DNA of 64,000 bases, taken from Fodinibius salicampi (lineage in GTDB: Bacteria; Bacteroidota; Rhodothermia; Balneolales; Balneolaceae). The position numbers and the translations under genes were made by a program. Where the stretch lies: contig NZ_BAABRS010000001.1 of the NCBI RefSeq assembly GCF_039545095.1, forward strand, positions 372,001-436,000, read 5' to 3'. The notes beneath the pieces were generated by a model, which was not told the DNA's origin, ran no database searches, and saw nothing but the letters and a program-made list of their open reading frames with translations. Positions 35,487-45,058 of the stretch are shown here, in pieces. The number at the start of each line of letters is the position of its first letter. Position 1 is the first letter of the stretch.

Positions 35487-38099
35487 ATGAGCTCGTATAG
35501 TCCCGAAAAAATTGAAACTAAATGGCAGCAGTACTGGCAAGAGAACAAAACGTTCAAAACGCCGGAGGACCATGATAAGCCCAAATATTACGTGTTGGAT
35601 ATGTTTCCCTATCCCAGTGGTTCGGGCCTTCATGTAGGACATCCGGAGGGCTATACCGCAACAGATATTCTGGCCCGTTATAAGCGGATGAATGGTTTCA
35701 ATGTACTGCATCCGATCGGATGGGATGCATTTGGATTGCCCGCCGAGCAGTATGCTGTTAAGACGGGAACACACCCGCGGGATACTACGCAGAAGAATAT
35801 CGATCGATTCCGTGAGCAATTACAATCTCTGGGTTTTAGTTATGACTGGGATCGGGAAGTCAATACAACGGATCCCGACTATTATAAATGGACCCAGTGG
35901 ATCTTTTTGAAACTCTATGAGAAAGGGCTGGCCTATGAAGACGATGTGCCCGTAAACTGGTGTCCGGAGTTGGGAACCGTTTTGGCAAATGAAGAAGTAA
36001 TTGACGGAAAGAGTGAGGTGGGAGGCTATCCAGTTGTAAAGAAGCCCATGCGTCAGTGGGTGCTGAAAATTACCGAATATGCGGATCGTCTGCTTGAGGG
36101 ACTTGATGATCTCGATTGGCCGAAATCTACTAAAGAGATGCAGCGTAACTGGATTGGAAAATCCATTGGGGCCGAAATTGATTTTGAGATTGCCGATTAT
36201 GATGAATCCCTGCGCGTATTTACTACCCGTCCCGATACAATTTTCGGAGCTACTTATATGGTGTTGGCTCCGGAGCATGATCTGGTTGATACTATAACTG
36301 AAGACGATCAGAAGGAAGCGGTAGAAGCCTATCGTGAGGAAGCAGCGCGGAAATCTGATCTTGAACGTACGGAGTTGAGTGATGAAAAAACGGGTGTGTT
36401 TACCGGGGCTTACGCGGTAAATCCGGTAAATGGAGAAGAAATTCCAATTTGGGTAGCTGACTATGTATTAGCTACCTACGGGACGGGCGCTATTATGGCT
36501 GTACCGGGACAGGACGAGCGTGACTGGGAGTTTGCAGAAAAATTTGATTTGCCGATCATCCGTACGGTAGAACCACCCGAAGATTTTGACGGCAAAGCAT
36601 ATACCGGGGAAGGGAAGACGATCAATAGTGATTTTCTCAACGGACTGGATGTTCCCGAGGCTAAAAAGAAGATCATTGAATGGCTGGAAGAGCATAATGC
36701 CGGAACTAAAGCAGTAAACTATAAGCTGAGGGACTGGTTATTCTCGCGCCAACGGTATTGGGGCGAGCCTTTTCCCATTATTCACGTAGATGGGGAACCC
36801 AAACCTGTTTCGAAGGATGGGCTTCCGGTGACCCTCCCGGAAATGGATGATTTTGAACCAACCGATGATGGCAATCCACCCTTGGCCAAAGCCGAGGACT
36901 GGGTCAATACTACCGATCTTGAAACAGGAAAACCGGCCAAAAGGGAAACGAATACCATGCCCCAGTGGGCCGGTTCGTGTTGGTATTATCTGCGCTATTG
37001 CAGTCCCCATTTTGAGGAAGGCCCCGTAGATCCCGATGAGGAAAAATACTGGATGCCTGTAGATATGTATGTGGGCGGAGCCGAGCACAGTGTGTTGCAC
37101 TTGTTGTATGCCCGATTCTGGCATAAAGTATTATATGATTGCGGGGTAGTTTCTACCAAGGAACCGTTTCAGCGGCTGGTGCACCAGGGGATGATTTTAG
37201 GCGAGATGGAATTTACCGGCTTTAAGAAGGATGGAAAATGGATTGATTATGAAACTGTTGAAAATTTATCAGATGAAGAATTAGGAGGTCCTGGAGTTTA
37301 CACTGAGAAAGTGAAATTGGATAAAAGTGATGTTGAGAAAAGAGGCGACGATTTTGTTATTGAGGGTACTGATGTAACGGTCGATGCCAAGGCCCATAAA
37401 ATGTCCAAATCACGGGGTAATGTAGTTAATCCCGATGATATTGTAGAACAGTACGGGGCTGACTCCATGCGGCTCTATGAGATGTTTATGGGGCCTCTGG
37501 AACAGGTTAAGCCGTGGAGCACCAAAGATGTGGACGGGGTCTATCGTTTTTTGAGTCGTGTGTGGCGATTAATTATTGATGAGAAAAGCGGAGAGCTGAA
37601 CGAGTCGGTACAAGATACCGAGCCTTCTAAAGAACAGCTGAAAGCCTTACATAAGTGTATTAAAAAGGTGACAGAGGACGTAGAAGACCTGTCTTTTAAT
37701 ACGGCAATTTCAGCGATGATGATCTTCATTAATGAGGCGAATAAATGGGATGAACATCCGAAGGCACTGCTCGAAAGTTTCATGAAACTGCTTTCACCCT
37801 TTGCACCGCATATCTCTGAAGAGCTCTGGTCGCGTTTGGGTCATGAACAGAGCATTGCCTACGTTGATTGGCCGGAATTTAAGGAAAAATACCTTATCTC
37901 AGATACCCAGATGTATCCCATCCAGGTGAATGGCAAAGTGCGGGGAGAAATATATGTTCCCCGCGACAAAGCCAAAGATAAAGAGTATGTACTTTCGGAG
38001 GCTAAAGCGGTTGAAAACGTTGAACGATATCTGGAAGAGGGCAAGCTAGTTAAGGAAATTTTTGTTCCCGAACGTATCGTCAACCTGGTAGTGAAGTAG
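35487..38099 (+). CDS. leuS: leucine--tRNA ligase
   Basis: The protein has 870 residues and is a class I synthetase. The HIGH-type motif is GLHVGHPEG (~50-58). The CP1 editing domain (~220-420) shows [12 protein letters not shown] and [14 protein letters not shown]. The KMSKS motif is complete in [10 protein letters not shown], near residue 635. The C-terminal end, VNGKVRGEI onward, is the usual tRNA-binding tail. It charges tRNA-Leu. The overall length and zinc-less insertion layout fit bacterial LeuRS. It is preceded by a long leader with a direct repeat. Confidence 0.97.
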   Translation: MSSYSPEKIETKWQQYWQENKTFKTPEDHDKPKYYVLDMFPYPSGSGLHVGHPEGYTATDILARYKRMNGFNVLHPIGWDAFGLPAEQYAVKTGTHPRDTTQKNIDRFREQLQSLGFSYDWDREVNTTDPDYYKWTQWIFLKLYEKGLAYEDDVPVNWCPELGTVLANEEVIDGKSEVGGYPVVKKPMRQWVLKITEYADRLLEGLDDLDWPKSTKEMQRNWIGKSIGAEIDFEIADYDESLRVFTTRPDTIFGATYMVLAPEHDLVDTITEDDQKEAVEAYREEAARKSDLERTELSDEKTGVFTGAYAVNPVNGEEIPIWVADYVLATYGTGAIMAVPGQDERDWEFAEKFDLPIIRTVEPPEDFDGKAYTGEGKTINSDFLNGLDVPEAKKKIIEWLEEHNAGTKAVNYKLRDWLFSRQRYWGEPFPIIHVDGEPKPVSKDGLPVTLPEMDDFEPTDDGNPPLAKAEDWVNTTDLETGKPAKRETNTMPQWAGSCWYYLRYCSPHFEEGPVDPDEEKYWMPVDMYVGGAEHSVLHLLYARFWHKVLYDCGVVSTKEPFQRLVHQGMILGEMEFTGFKKDGKWIDYETVENLSDEELGGPGVYTEKVKLDKSDVEKRGDDFVIEGTDVTVDAKAHKMSKSRGNVVNPDDIVEQYGADSMRLYEMFMGPLEQVKPWSTKDVDGVYRFLSRVWRLIIDEKSGELNESVQDTEPSKEQLKALHKCIKKVTEDVEDLSFNTAISAMMIFINEANKWDEHPKALLESFMKLLSPFAPHISEELWSRLGHEQSIAYVDWPEFKEKYLISDTQMYPIQVNGKVRGEIYVPRDKAKDKEYVLSEAKAVENVERYLEEGKLVKEIFVPERIVNLVVK

Positions 38100-38130
38100 A
38101 AGCTTATATTATTTCAGGGTTATTTCTTAT

Positions 38131-39567
38131 TTATTGAAAGCCTTTGAAGTAATTAATATCCCGGTCTTTACGGAGGATAGCGGGAAGTTTTCCCTGGGCT
38201 TTCTCCTTTCCCTTTTGCTGCAGCCAGTTATTTACCTGCTGTTGTGAAATAGTATATATCTGAGGCTGGCCAAGGGTGTTATTTTCTCGGCGAATGGTAT
38301 AGTGCCTGTTCATTTGGCATATAGTATCGTCTAGACGCTTGGCAAGTTTATCCAATGTATCTGAATGAAGGGATTCATCGGTTTGTATAAACCAAAAATG
38401 ACGTGGGATATCCTGTTCACTGCCCATTTGTGCCCCTACGGTAAATTTGCCAACCGTCAGTCCCATACTGTCAGCCGTTTGCTGAAGTGCTTCTTCGGCC
38501 TCATAGGCATAGAGCGCTTCTCCATAGTCGTCGAGCATTTCGCTTACGCGTCCCATTACTTTAATACGCGGCGGATCTAGTTGCGTGAATTCAATAATAT
38601 CATTTAAAGCATATCGCCAGAGGCCCGCATTGGTTGTTACGAGCAGGGCATAGGGGGTATCCGGTTCTACTTCCCATAGTGGAACGGTTTCCTGAATAGA
38701 CATGGAATCGGGATCGGGCAGCGGATTTGGGATAAATTCAAAAAAGATACCGTTATCGGTTACCAACTTGAGGTCATCACGATCTACATGACTACTAAAA
38801 CCGATATATCCCTCGGAGGCTCCGTACGTTTCAATGAAATGGACTTCTTTATTGCCGATCAGCTTTTCTAAATGGGGACGGTAATTAGCCAGCTTTACCC
38901 CACCACAGATCAGAAGGGTCAGGTTAGGCCAAATTTCTTTGATGTGTTTCTTCCCAGTTTTTTTGAGTAATTCCTGGAAGATAGTCAGTACCCAGTTGGG
39001 AGCTGCCGTTATGACTCTTACATCATGGTTGATGCCTTCTTCCAAAACCCGATCTATTTTTTTATCGAAAGAAAGATTAGTAAGCTCATTACTGTCGAAA
39101 AGTTGCAGGGGGCTAAGCCACCATGGAGCTTTGAGAGCGGTAAAGGCACTTATTTCACCAATTTGAAAATTATTTTTTTGTTCTAATACCCCGGGAAGGC
39201 TGATGTGGGTGCCAATAATATCAAATATATTAGGATTTTGTTTAAGATATTGCAGGGCAATCATACGCATGAAACGCCGATCGGATTGCAATCGCTGATT
39301 GGACAGGGGAAGGTGTTTTCCTTTGCCTGAAGTCCCCGCAGATACGGCAAAATGGTTAATTTGACCGGGCCAAAATAGATCGGCCGATCCATTTTTTAGC
39401 TGTTCTATCTGGTTGCTAATATCTTTATAAAAAGATATGGGAACTTCCTCGCGGAAATCCGGGTAGCGTTGAATTTTTTTGAACTCATGCTCTTGGCCAA
39501 ACTTTGTGTTGGTAGCCGTACGTATTAAATCAAAAAGCTGTTTTTCCTGTCTTTGATGGATGTTCAA
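38131..39567 (-). CDS. GH3 family acyl-acid adenylating protein
   Basis: The protein has 478 residues. The adenylate-forming motif FAVSAGTSGKGKHLPL (~85-100), ETYGASEGYIGF near 248-259 and the tail YRYAL-like segment (LWRYALNDIIEFTQ) place it in the GH3 superfamily. Plant GH3 enzymes conjugate hormones to amino acids; bacterial members are common in Bacteroidota and have no established substrate. It is convergent with leuS (31-base gap). The gltA terminator lies directly upstream, so it must have its own promoter. It is one of several acyl-activating genes in this window. Confidence 0.85.
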   Translation of the reverse strand: MNIHQRQEKQLFDLIRTATNTKFGQEHEFKKIQRYPDFREEVPISFYKDISNQIEQLKNGSADLFWPGQINHFAVSAGTSGKGKHLPLSNQRLQSDRRFMRMIALQYLKQNPNIFDIIGTHISLPGVLEQKNNFQIGEISAFTALKAPWWLSPLQLFDSNELTNLSFDKKIDRVLEEGINHDVRVITAAPNWVLTIFQELLKKTGKKHIKEIWPNLTLLICGGVKLANYRPHLEKLIGNKEVHFIETYGASEGYIGFSSHVDRDDLKLVTDNGIFFEFIPNPLPDPDSMSIQETVPLWEVEPDTPYALLVTTNAGLWRYALNDIIEFTQLDPPRIKVMGRVSEMLDDYGEALYAYEAEEALQQTADSMGLTVGKFTVGAQMGSEQDIPRHFWFIQTDESLHSDTLDKLAKRLDDTICQMNRHYTIRRENNTLGQPQIYTISQQQVNNWLQQKGKEKAQGKLPAILRKDRDINYFKGFQ

Positions 39568-39610
39568 AACAAAAACTATTATTAGGATGCAAATATAATT
39601 TCAGGCCAAA

Positions 39611-39640
39611 TATAAAAAAAGCCCCGAAGTTAACGGGGCT
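39611..39640 (-). terminator. gltA terminator
   Basis: AGCCCCG-AAGTTAA-CGGGGCT (39620-39626 / 39634-39640) is a perfect 7-base stem followed on the minus strand by TTTTTTTATA, 31 bases after the citrate synthase stop. Confidence 0.85.
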
Positions 39641-39670
39641 CAAAAATAAACTAAAGATCGGTTAAGTATC

Positions 39671-40834
39671 TTACCGTTCTTCAACCGGTACCCAATCGAG
39701 ATCCTTTTCGCCGGTATAAAGGGCGCGCGGACGTACCAGACGATTGTTTTCGGCCTGTTCAATATAATGACCCGTCCATCCTGAAACGCGACTCATAGCG
39801 AAAATACAGGTATATAGATCGGGGCTTATACCCATAGAATAGTATACCGTGGCTGAGAAGAAATCAACATTGGGATCGATTCCAATTTCATCCTTCATCG
39901 TTTTAAGAATGGCTTCAGACCATTCATACAAGGTTTCATGGCCGGTTTCTCTGGAAAGCTTTTCAGACATGCCGCGCAGGATACGTGCTCGGGGATCCAT
40001 AGTTTTGTAAACTCGGTGACCAAAGCCCATAATTTTTTCTTTGCGCTTTAAACGTCCCTTCACATAATCGACGGGATCGGCATCCTGTTCATCAATATCC
40101 ATCAGCATATTCATAACCTGCTGATTTGCTCCGCCATGCAAAGGGCCTTTGAGCGCGCCAATCGCCCCGGTTACCGAAGAGTACATATCGGACTGAGTGG
40201 AGCAAATGGCCCTGTTGGTAAAGGTAGAGGCATTCATGCCATGCTCAGCGTGCAAGATCAAGCAGAGATCCATGGTCTTTTCAGCCTGGTCGCCCGGCTC
40301 TTCACCGTTAAGCATATAAAGGAAGTTAAAAGCAGTGCTATGATCTGAGAGCGGTTCTACAATTTTTTTGTTATTTCGGGCACGATCATAAGCGGCAATA
40401 ATAGTAGGAATTTTTGCCGTGATGGATATCGCTTTATTTAGGTAAAATTCTTTATCATTTTCTGTGTCAACTTCATGAAAGTCTGAGAGCATGGAGACCG
40501 CCGTACGGAGCACCGCCATCGGCTCCGCTTTTTTGGAGGTATTTTCCAAGTAATTGATCACAGCAGAGGGGATGGACCGTTCCTTCCGTAACTTCGTTTT
40601 TAATTCCGACAGTTCCGATTCGTTCGGTAGGCGATCATTCCAAAGCAGAAAACAAACTTCTTCAAAAGTAGCATTTTCCGCCAAGGTATCAATAGTGTAG
40701 CCAGCATAAATGAGTTTTCCTTCTTGTCCGTCAATAAAACTTTTAGTAGTAGAAAAGGCAACAATTCCTTCTAATCCTTTATTGATGTGCGGATATTGAC
40801 TTAAGTCAATGTCTTTTTTTAAGCTCTCAGCCAT
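39671..40834 (-). CDS. gltA: citrate synthase
   Basis: The start is set at ATG 40834 (387 residues, MAESLKKDID). An upstream in-frame ATG at 40885 overlaps the likely -7 promoter box (40883-40890), so it is probably not transcribed. All three catalytic residues are in recognisable motifs: His in GPLHGGANQ, His in GFGHRVYKTMDPR and Asp in NVDFFSATVYY. The enzyme condenses oxaloacetate and acetyl-CoA to enter the TCA cycle. The size suits the shorter, hexameric or dimeric bacterial and 2-methylcitrate-like types; the general citrate synthase role is likely but methylcitrate synthase cannot be excluded. Confidence 0.93.
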   Translation of the reverse strand: MAESLKKDIDLSQYPHINKGLEGIVAFSTTKSFIDGQEGKLIYAGYTIDTLAENATFEEVCFLLWNDRLPNESELSELKTKLRKERSIPSAVINYLENTSKKAEPMAVLRTAVSMLSDFHEVDTENDKEFYLNKAISITAKIPTIIAAYDRARNNKKIVEPLSDHSTAFNFLYMLNGEEPGDQAEKTMDLCLILHAEHGMNASTFTNRAICSTQSDMYSSVTGAIGALKGPLHGGANQQVMNMLMDIDEQDADPVDYVKGRLKRKEKIMGFGHRVYKTMDPRARILRGMSEKLSRETGHETLYEWSEAILKTMKDEIGIDPNVDFFSATVYYSMGISPDLYTCIFAMSRVSGWTGHYIEQAENNRLVRPRALYTGEKDLDWVPVEER

Positions 40835-40882
40835 TCTTGTACTCCGATTTTTGGATTGGATATAAACTTTATAATTGGGGCT

Positions 40883-40890
40883 CAAATATA
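40883..40890 (-). promoter_or_regulatory. gltA promoter -7 box
   Basis: On the minus strand this reads TATATTTG, a perfect TAnnTTTG box. A TTTG lies upstream at a spacing of only 14 bases, so the -33 element is imperfect. The predicted start near 40876 gives a leader of ~42 bases before the ATG at 40834. Confidence 0.5.
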
Positions 40891-41018
40891 ATATTTGCTA
40901 ACCACAAAATCAGATTTTGATTTAGGTACTCTGTTTATCTGATAAATCGTTAAGTCATTTAACACAGAACGACTTAACAGCGTTTACTTAAACGTAAAAT
41001 TTAACACTCTTTAATAGG

Positions 41019-41789
41019 TTAGTTTTGGGAATGATTTTTAGCTTCATTCCAATAATGATCCATATCCTCAAGCGGCGTTTCCCGGATGTCCCTATCGTCT
41101 TCCTTCAATTTTTCCTCGATATATTGAAAGCGTCGAATAAATTTGCGATTCGTTGAGCGGAGACTGTCTTCGGCATCAAGCTTATAATTCCTGGCTACAT
41201 TGACCAGTGAGAAAAGAAGGTCCCCTAATTCGTCCTGTTTTGCCTGATGATTTTCACCATCCAGCGTTTCCTTAAATTCGTCAAGTTCTTCTTCGAGCTT
41301 TTCCCAAACCTGTTCTTTTTCTGGCCAGTCGAAACCAACATTGGCTGCTTTTTCCTGCATCCGTTGAGCCCGGATTAGAGCGGGAAGCTTTTTGGGAATA
41401 CCTTCTAAAACAGATCGTTTACCTTCCGTAAGTTTTATGTTCTCCCAATTTTCAGCAACCTGTTGCTCGTTATCAGCTTTGGTATCTCCAAATACGTGTG
41501 GATGACGTCGAATTAACTTTTCCTGAATAGCTAAAATGACATTTCCGATATTAAATTGATCGGTTTCATCGGCCATAATACTGTGAAAGACCACTTGTAA
41601 CAAAACATCTCCCAATTCTTTCTTTAACTCTTCAAAGTCTTCCATGTCAATAGCCTCGATAGCCTCGTAAGATTCTTCTATTAAGTGGTCCTTGAGGCTT
41701 TCGTGGGTCTGTTTTTTATCCCAAGGACATTCTTTGCGAAGAATTTTGACGATTTTGACCAAGTCATCGAAACTTCTTGTTGCTTCCAT
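41019..41789 (-). CDS. mazG: nucleoside triphosphate pyrophosphohydrolase MazG
   Basis: The start is set at ATG 41789 (256 residues, MEATRSFDDLVKI). The ATG at 41846 would add 19 residues without a family counterpart. Two MazG folds are in tandem: the first has CPWDKKQTHESL followed by EESYEAIEAI and ELGDVLLQVVFH; the second has EELDEFKETL and DELGDLLFSLVNVARN. These EExxE...ExxD sites bind Mg2+ and hydrolyse NTPs, including damaged ones, to NMP and PPi. It is followed on the minus strand by gltA after 184 bases, and lies just downstream of the maf-like gene, giving two sanitation pyrophosphatases together. Confidence 0.93.
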   Translation of the reverse strand: MEATRSFDDLVKIVKILRKECPWDKKQTHESLKDHLIEESYEAIEAIDMEDFEELKKELGDVLLQVVFHSIMADETDQFNIGNVILAIQEKLIRRHPHVFGDTKADNEQQVAENWENIKLTEGKRSVLEGIPKKLPALIRAQRMQEKAANVGFDWPEKEQVWEKLEEELDEFKETLDGENHQAKQDELGDLLFSLVNVARNYKLDAEDSLRSTNRKFIRRFQYIEEKLKEDDRDIRETPLEDMDHYWNEAKNHSQN

Positions 41790-41876
41790 CAGAAAAATAT
41801 AAAGTTCAACGATTTTATTTCTCGGAATGTAAGCAAAAGTTGGCACTTCTGATATCCCGGATGAACGGAAGAAGTA

Positions 41877-42485
41877 CTACCCTTTATTCATATTATCGGC
41901 AAGATATTCAGGAGCAAAGTTTTTCATCTCGCGATAGAATTTATACAAGGGAAACCCCACAACGGTATTGTAATCCCCATCTATATGCTTAACAAAAAGC
42001 GCCCCGAAATCATCCTGAATGCCGTAGGCACCGGCTTTATCCATTGGAGCCCTGCTTTTAACGTAGATGGAGATGTCGTCGGCATCAATTTCACCAAAGG
42101 TAACCTTTGTCTGTTCCACAAAATGATGGTACTGGGGGTCCTTATCTTCAAAGGTTTTATAGAGGGCTACACCGGTCAATACGGTATGTGTTTGTCCACT
42201 TAATTCCATCAGCATTTTTATTGCCTGTCGTGGATTTTTCGGTTTTTCTAATATTTTGTTGTCGTAAACTACAATAGTATCAGCACCTATAACTAAATTT
42301 AAAGCGGTATTTTGGGCAATGTCCCGGGCCTTTCGATCTGCCAGAATCTGAACAATATCAGTTGGCGGACGTTTAGGATCATAGTGTTCATCCACAGTAC
42401 TGACTTGAACACGAAACGTTAAATTAATTTGTTCGAGTAGTTTCTTACGGCGGGGACTTCCGGATGCAAGGATAATGGAATTCAA
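41877..42485 (-). CDS. maf: Maf-like nucleoside triphosphate pyrophosphatase
   Basis: The protein has 202 residues and the Maf/Ham1 fold: N-terminal ASGSPRRKKLL (7-17), VIGADTIVVYDNKIL (~68-82) with the catalytic Asp, and GKPK-like EKPKNPRQA. The DKAGAYGIQDDFGALFV segment fits the dTTP/UTP (YhdE-type) branch. Such enzymes remove modified or non-canonical nucleotides and are linked to septum control in Bacillus. It is directly upstream of mazG (87 bases to the preferred mazG start), likely co-transcribed. Confidence 0.92.
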   Translation of the reverse strand: MNSIILASGSPRRKKLLEQINLTFRVQVSTVDEHYDPKRPPTDIVQILADRKARDIAQNTALNLVIGADTIVVYDNKILEKPKNPRQAIKMLMELSGQTHTVLTGVALYKTFEDKDPQYHHFVEQTKVTFGEIDADDISIYVKSRAPMDKAGAYGIQDDFGALFVKHIDGDYNTVVGFPLYKFYREMKNFAPEYLADNMNKG

Positions 42486-42601
42486 AAAAGACGTATATTT
42501 GGATGAAATTTTTTGTTAGTTTAACTTAATAAGATCAGAAAAAAGATAAACCTGTTTTTAGGTTTATAACAATCAAGATTTGCAACAAAAATATCAGTTT
42601 A

Positions 42602-42856
42602 ATGGTAGCTCAAAAAAGTAAAGGCCGCAATTCTAAAAAGCCGATGATATTTAGTCCCTGGAATTACAAAGTTCTTGCCCTGGGATTACTTTTGGTTATT
42701 GCCGGATTTACCGCAATGTATTTGGAAAATGAGGTGGAAGGTATTATATCACTGTACATTTCGCCTATTGTAATAATGGGAGGTTATATTACTGTAGTAG
42801 TGGCAATTCTAAAACATGATGGCGGCTCTTCTGCTATGTCATCCGACCAATCTTAA
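42602..42856 (+). CDS. DUF3098 small membrane protein
   Basis: The protein has 84 residues: a basic N-terminus, the family phrase FSPWNYKVLALGLLLV, and two membrane segments (about 24-41 and 50-70). DUF3098 (PF11297) is found in Bacteroidota, often near ftsX and undecaprenyl-diphosphatase genes; no function is established. Here it is followed 9 bases later by a DUF92 protein and then a symporter, so it is the first gene of a three-gene operon. Confidence 0.85.
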   Translation: MVAQKSKGRNSKKPMIFSPWNYKVLALGLLLVIAGFTAMYLENEVEGIISLYISPIVIMGGYITVVVAILKHDGGSSAMSSDQS

Positions 42857-42865
42857 TTACTACAG

Positions 42866-43669
42866 GTGGATCGTAAACTCAATGTTCTCGTTTCCTTTTT
42901 AGCGGTTGTTATATTTGTTTGGAGTGCCGATAAGGCTGCTTATAATTATACCATAGCTTTTGGTGCTGCTTTAGCTTTGTTGTTTTCCCTTGTAGCTTTT
43001 ATCGCGGGATATTTAACGCTGGATGGTCTTTTTTCGGCAACGGCAGCCGGCACCATTGTTTTTGGAATTGGAGACTGGGCTGCCGCTTCCGTATTGATAT
43101 TTTTTTTCGTTAGTAGTGCACTTATCACGGGTCGCAGGGAGGACCGTTCTTACGAAGGAGTACGTCGCACTGGCATGCAGGTGTGGGCAAATGGATGGAG
43201 TTTGGTATTCTTTTTTATAATTGCCGCATTACTTCAGGCAGAGGTTTTTATTATCGGCGGATTAGCAGCCTTGGCAGTAGCTACTGCCGATACCTGGGCT
43301 ACTGAATTGCGAAGTACAGATCCGAATTCAACCTACCTAATTACTAGTTTTGAGAAGGTGCCTCCCGGCACTGATGGGGGAATTAGTGTTAAAGGGACTC
43401 TTTGGGGGATAATGGGGGCACTGATTATTTCTATGCTTGCAAAGTATGTTTTTTTACTTTCTTTTCCCGTCTTTTTATTCATTTTTATAGGCGGATTTTT
43501 TGGATGCCTGGTCGATTCGTATTTCGGAGCGACTATTCAGCGTAATAATATGTTAGTATCGATCCCTTTGTTTAATTGGCAATTTTATATTGACAATAAT
43601 GGAGTTAATGCAATTTCAACAGGGATAGGAGCAATGCTGACGATAATTTTAAAATTACTCATCGCATGA
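42866..43669 (+). CDS. DUF92 integral membrane protein (TIGR00297)
   Basis: The protein has 267 residues, starts at GTG and has six or more membrane segments. Conserved phrases are ATADTWATELRS (near 130-145), GTDGGISVKGTLWG and GCLVDSYFGATIQ, which fit the DUF92/TIGR00297 family. Related plant proteins (VTE6) act as phytyl-phosphate kinases, so a polyprenyl-phosphate role is possible by analogy only. The stop overlaps the next start by 4 bases (ATGA), so it is coupled to the symporter. Confidence 0.85.
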   Translation: MDRKLNVLVSFLAVVIFVWSADKAAYNYTIAFGAALALLFSLVAFIAGYLTLDGLFSATAAGTIVFGIGDWAAASVLIFFFVSSALITGRREDRSYEGVRRTGMQVWANGWSLVFFFIIAALLQAEVFIIGGLAALAVATADTWATELRSTDPNSTYLITSFEKVPPGTDGGISVKGTLWGIMGALIISMLAKYVFLLSFPVFLFIFIGGFFGCLVDSYFGATIQRNNMLVSIPLFNWQFYIDNNGVNAISTGIGAMLTIILKLLIA

Positions 43670-44973
43670 AGAAATGGTATAAACAGCTTCATTGGCAAAT
43701 TATTATTGGATTAGTACTTGGTCTTATCTGGGGGCTTGCTGCAAGCGTGGGAGGATTTTCTGTGTTTACCGCTGATTATATCAAGCCTTTTGGGACCATT
43801 TTTATAAATTTGCTTAAGCTTATTGCAGTCCCATTAGTGCTTGCTTCTCTTATTGTAGGCGTGACAAGTCTAAATGATACAGCTAAACTCTCACGCATGG
43901 GTGGTAAGACGGTTGGAATATATATTGTTACAACCATGTTTGCCATTACCATCGGATTGACGGTGGTGAATGTATTGCAGCCCGGTGATTTTTTGCCTGC
44001 AGAAACACAGCAGCAAATGATGTCAAGTTACCAAGATAATATTGAGGGTTCCGCCCAGTCAGCCCGGGAAGTTATGGAGCGGTCTCCCTTAACATTTTTT
44101 GTCGATATTGTCCCGGAAAACTTTTTTGCTTCCGCATCTGATAATGGCAATATGCTTCAGGTGGTCTTTGTAGCAATTTTACTGGGGATAGGTATTATTC
44201 AGATCCCAAAAGAAAAGGGCCGTCCGCTAGTCAGCTTTTTTGATTCTCTCAACGATGTCATTATTAAAATTGTGGATTTAATAATGCTACTTGCTCCCTA
44301 TGGCGTATTTGCTCTTATGGCGGGCGTTATTGTTGATTTGGCAGGGGATGACCTTACTCAGGCACTGGATTTACTGGGAGCCTTGGGATGGTATACAGCA
44401 GCGGTATTAATTGGATTAATCCTGCATGTGCTGATTATTTATAGCAGTTTGTTTAAACTATTCAGCAACATGAAGTTGCGAGACTTTTTTAAAGCTATGC
44501 AGCCGGCTATTCTATTAGGATTTAGTACCAGTTCCAGTTCAGCAACCCTGCCTGTAACTATGGAAAGAGCCGAAAACAATTTGGGTGTGGATGAAGAAGT
44601 TTCAAGCTTTGTTTTGCCCATTGGAGCAACCATAAACATGGATGGTACCAGTTTGTATCAGGCAGTTGCAGCCGTATTTATTGCCCAGGCTTTGGGACTT
44701 GATCTTTCTGTTGCACAACAGTTAACTATTGTGCTTACCGCTACCCTCGCGTCGGTAGGGGCTGCAGGGGTTCCAGGGGCCGGGATAATTATGCTGGTGG
44801 TTGTACTGGAGGCCATACAGGTACCAGTAGAAGGGATTGCCTTAATTCTCGGGGTAGATCGTATCCTCGATATGTGTCGTACGGCCGTAAATATTACCGG
44901 CGATGCCGCAGTTAGTGTGGCCGTTGCACACACCGAAGGGTTATTGGGAGAGATGCATCTCGATGATGAATAA
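43666..44973 (+). CDS. dicarboxylate/amino acid:cation symporter (DAACS family)
   Basis: The protein has 435 residues with eight membrane segments plus two re-entrant loops. The serine-rich hairpin FSTSSSSATLPVT (~287-300), NMDGTSLYQAVAAVF (~324-338) and the C-terminal DRILDMCRTAVNITGD carry the substrate- and cation-binding residues of the GltP/DctA fold. It takes up glutamate, aspartate or C4-dicarboxylates with Na+ or H+; the exact substrate is open. It overlaps the DUF92 gene by 4 bases. Confidence 0.93.
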   Translation: MKKWYKQLHWQIIIGLVLGLIWGLAASVGGFSVFTADYIKPFGTIFINLLKLIAVPLVLASLIVGVTSLNDTAKLSRMGGKTVGIYIVTTMFAITIGLTVVNVLQPGDFLPAETQQQMMSSYQDNIEGSAQSAREVMERSPLTFFVDIVPENFFASASDNGNMLQVVFVAILLGIGIIQIPKEKGRPLVSFFDSLNDVIIKIVDLIMLLAPYGVFALMAGVIVDLAGDDLTQALDLLGALGWYTAAVLIGLILHVLIIYSSLFKLFSNMKLRDFFKAMQPAILLGFSTSSSSATLPVTMERAENNLGVDEEVSSFVLPIGATINMDGTSLYQAVAAVFIAQALGLDLSVAQQLTIVLTATLASVGAAGVPGAGIIMLVVVLEAIQVPVEGIALILGVDRILDMCRTAVNITGDAAVSVAVAHTEGLLGEMHLDDE

Positions 44974-45058
44974 TTTAATAAGTATTTAGACAGACGAAAA
45001 GTAGATTAGCTTTCGTTAAGAAATGCAACAAACAGATACTGATGACTTAATCCGCTTT

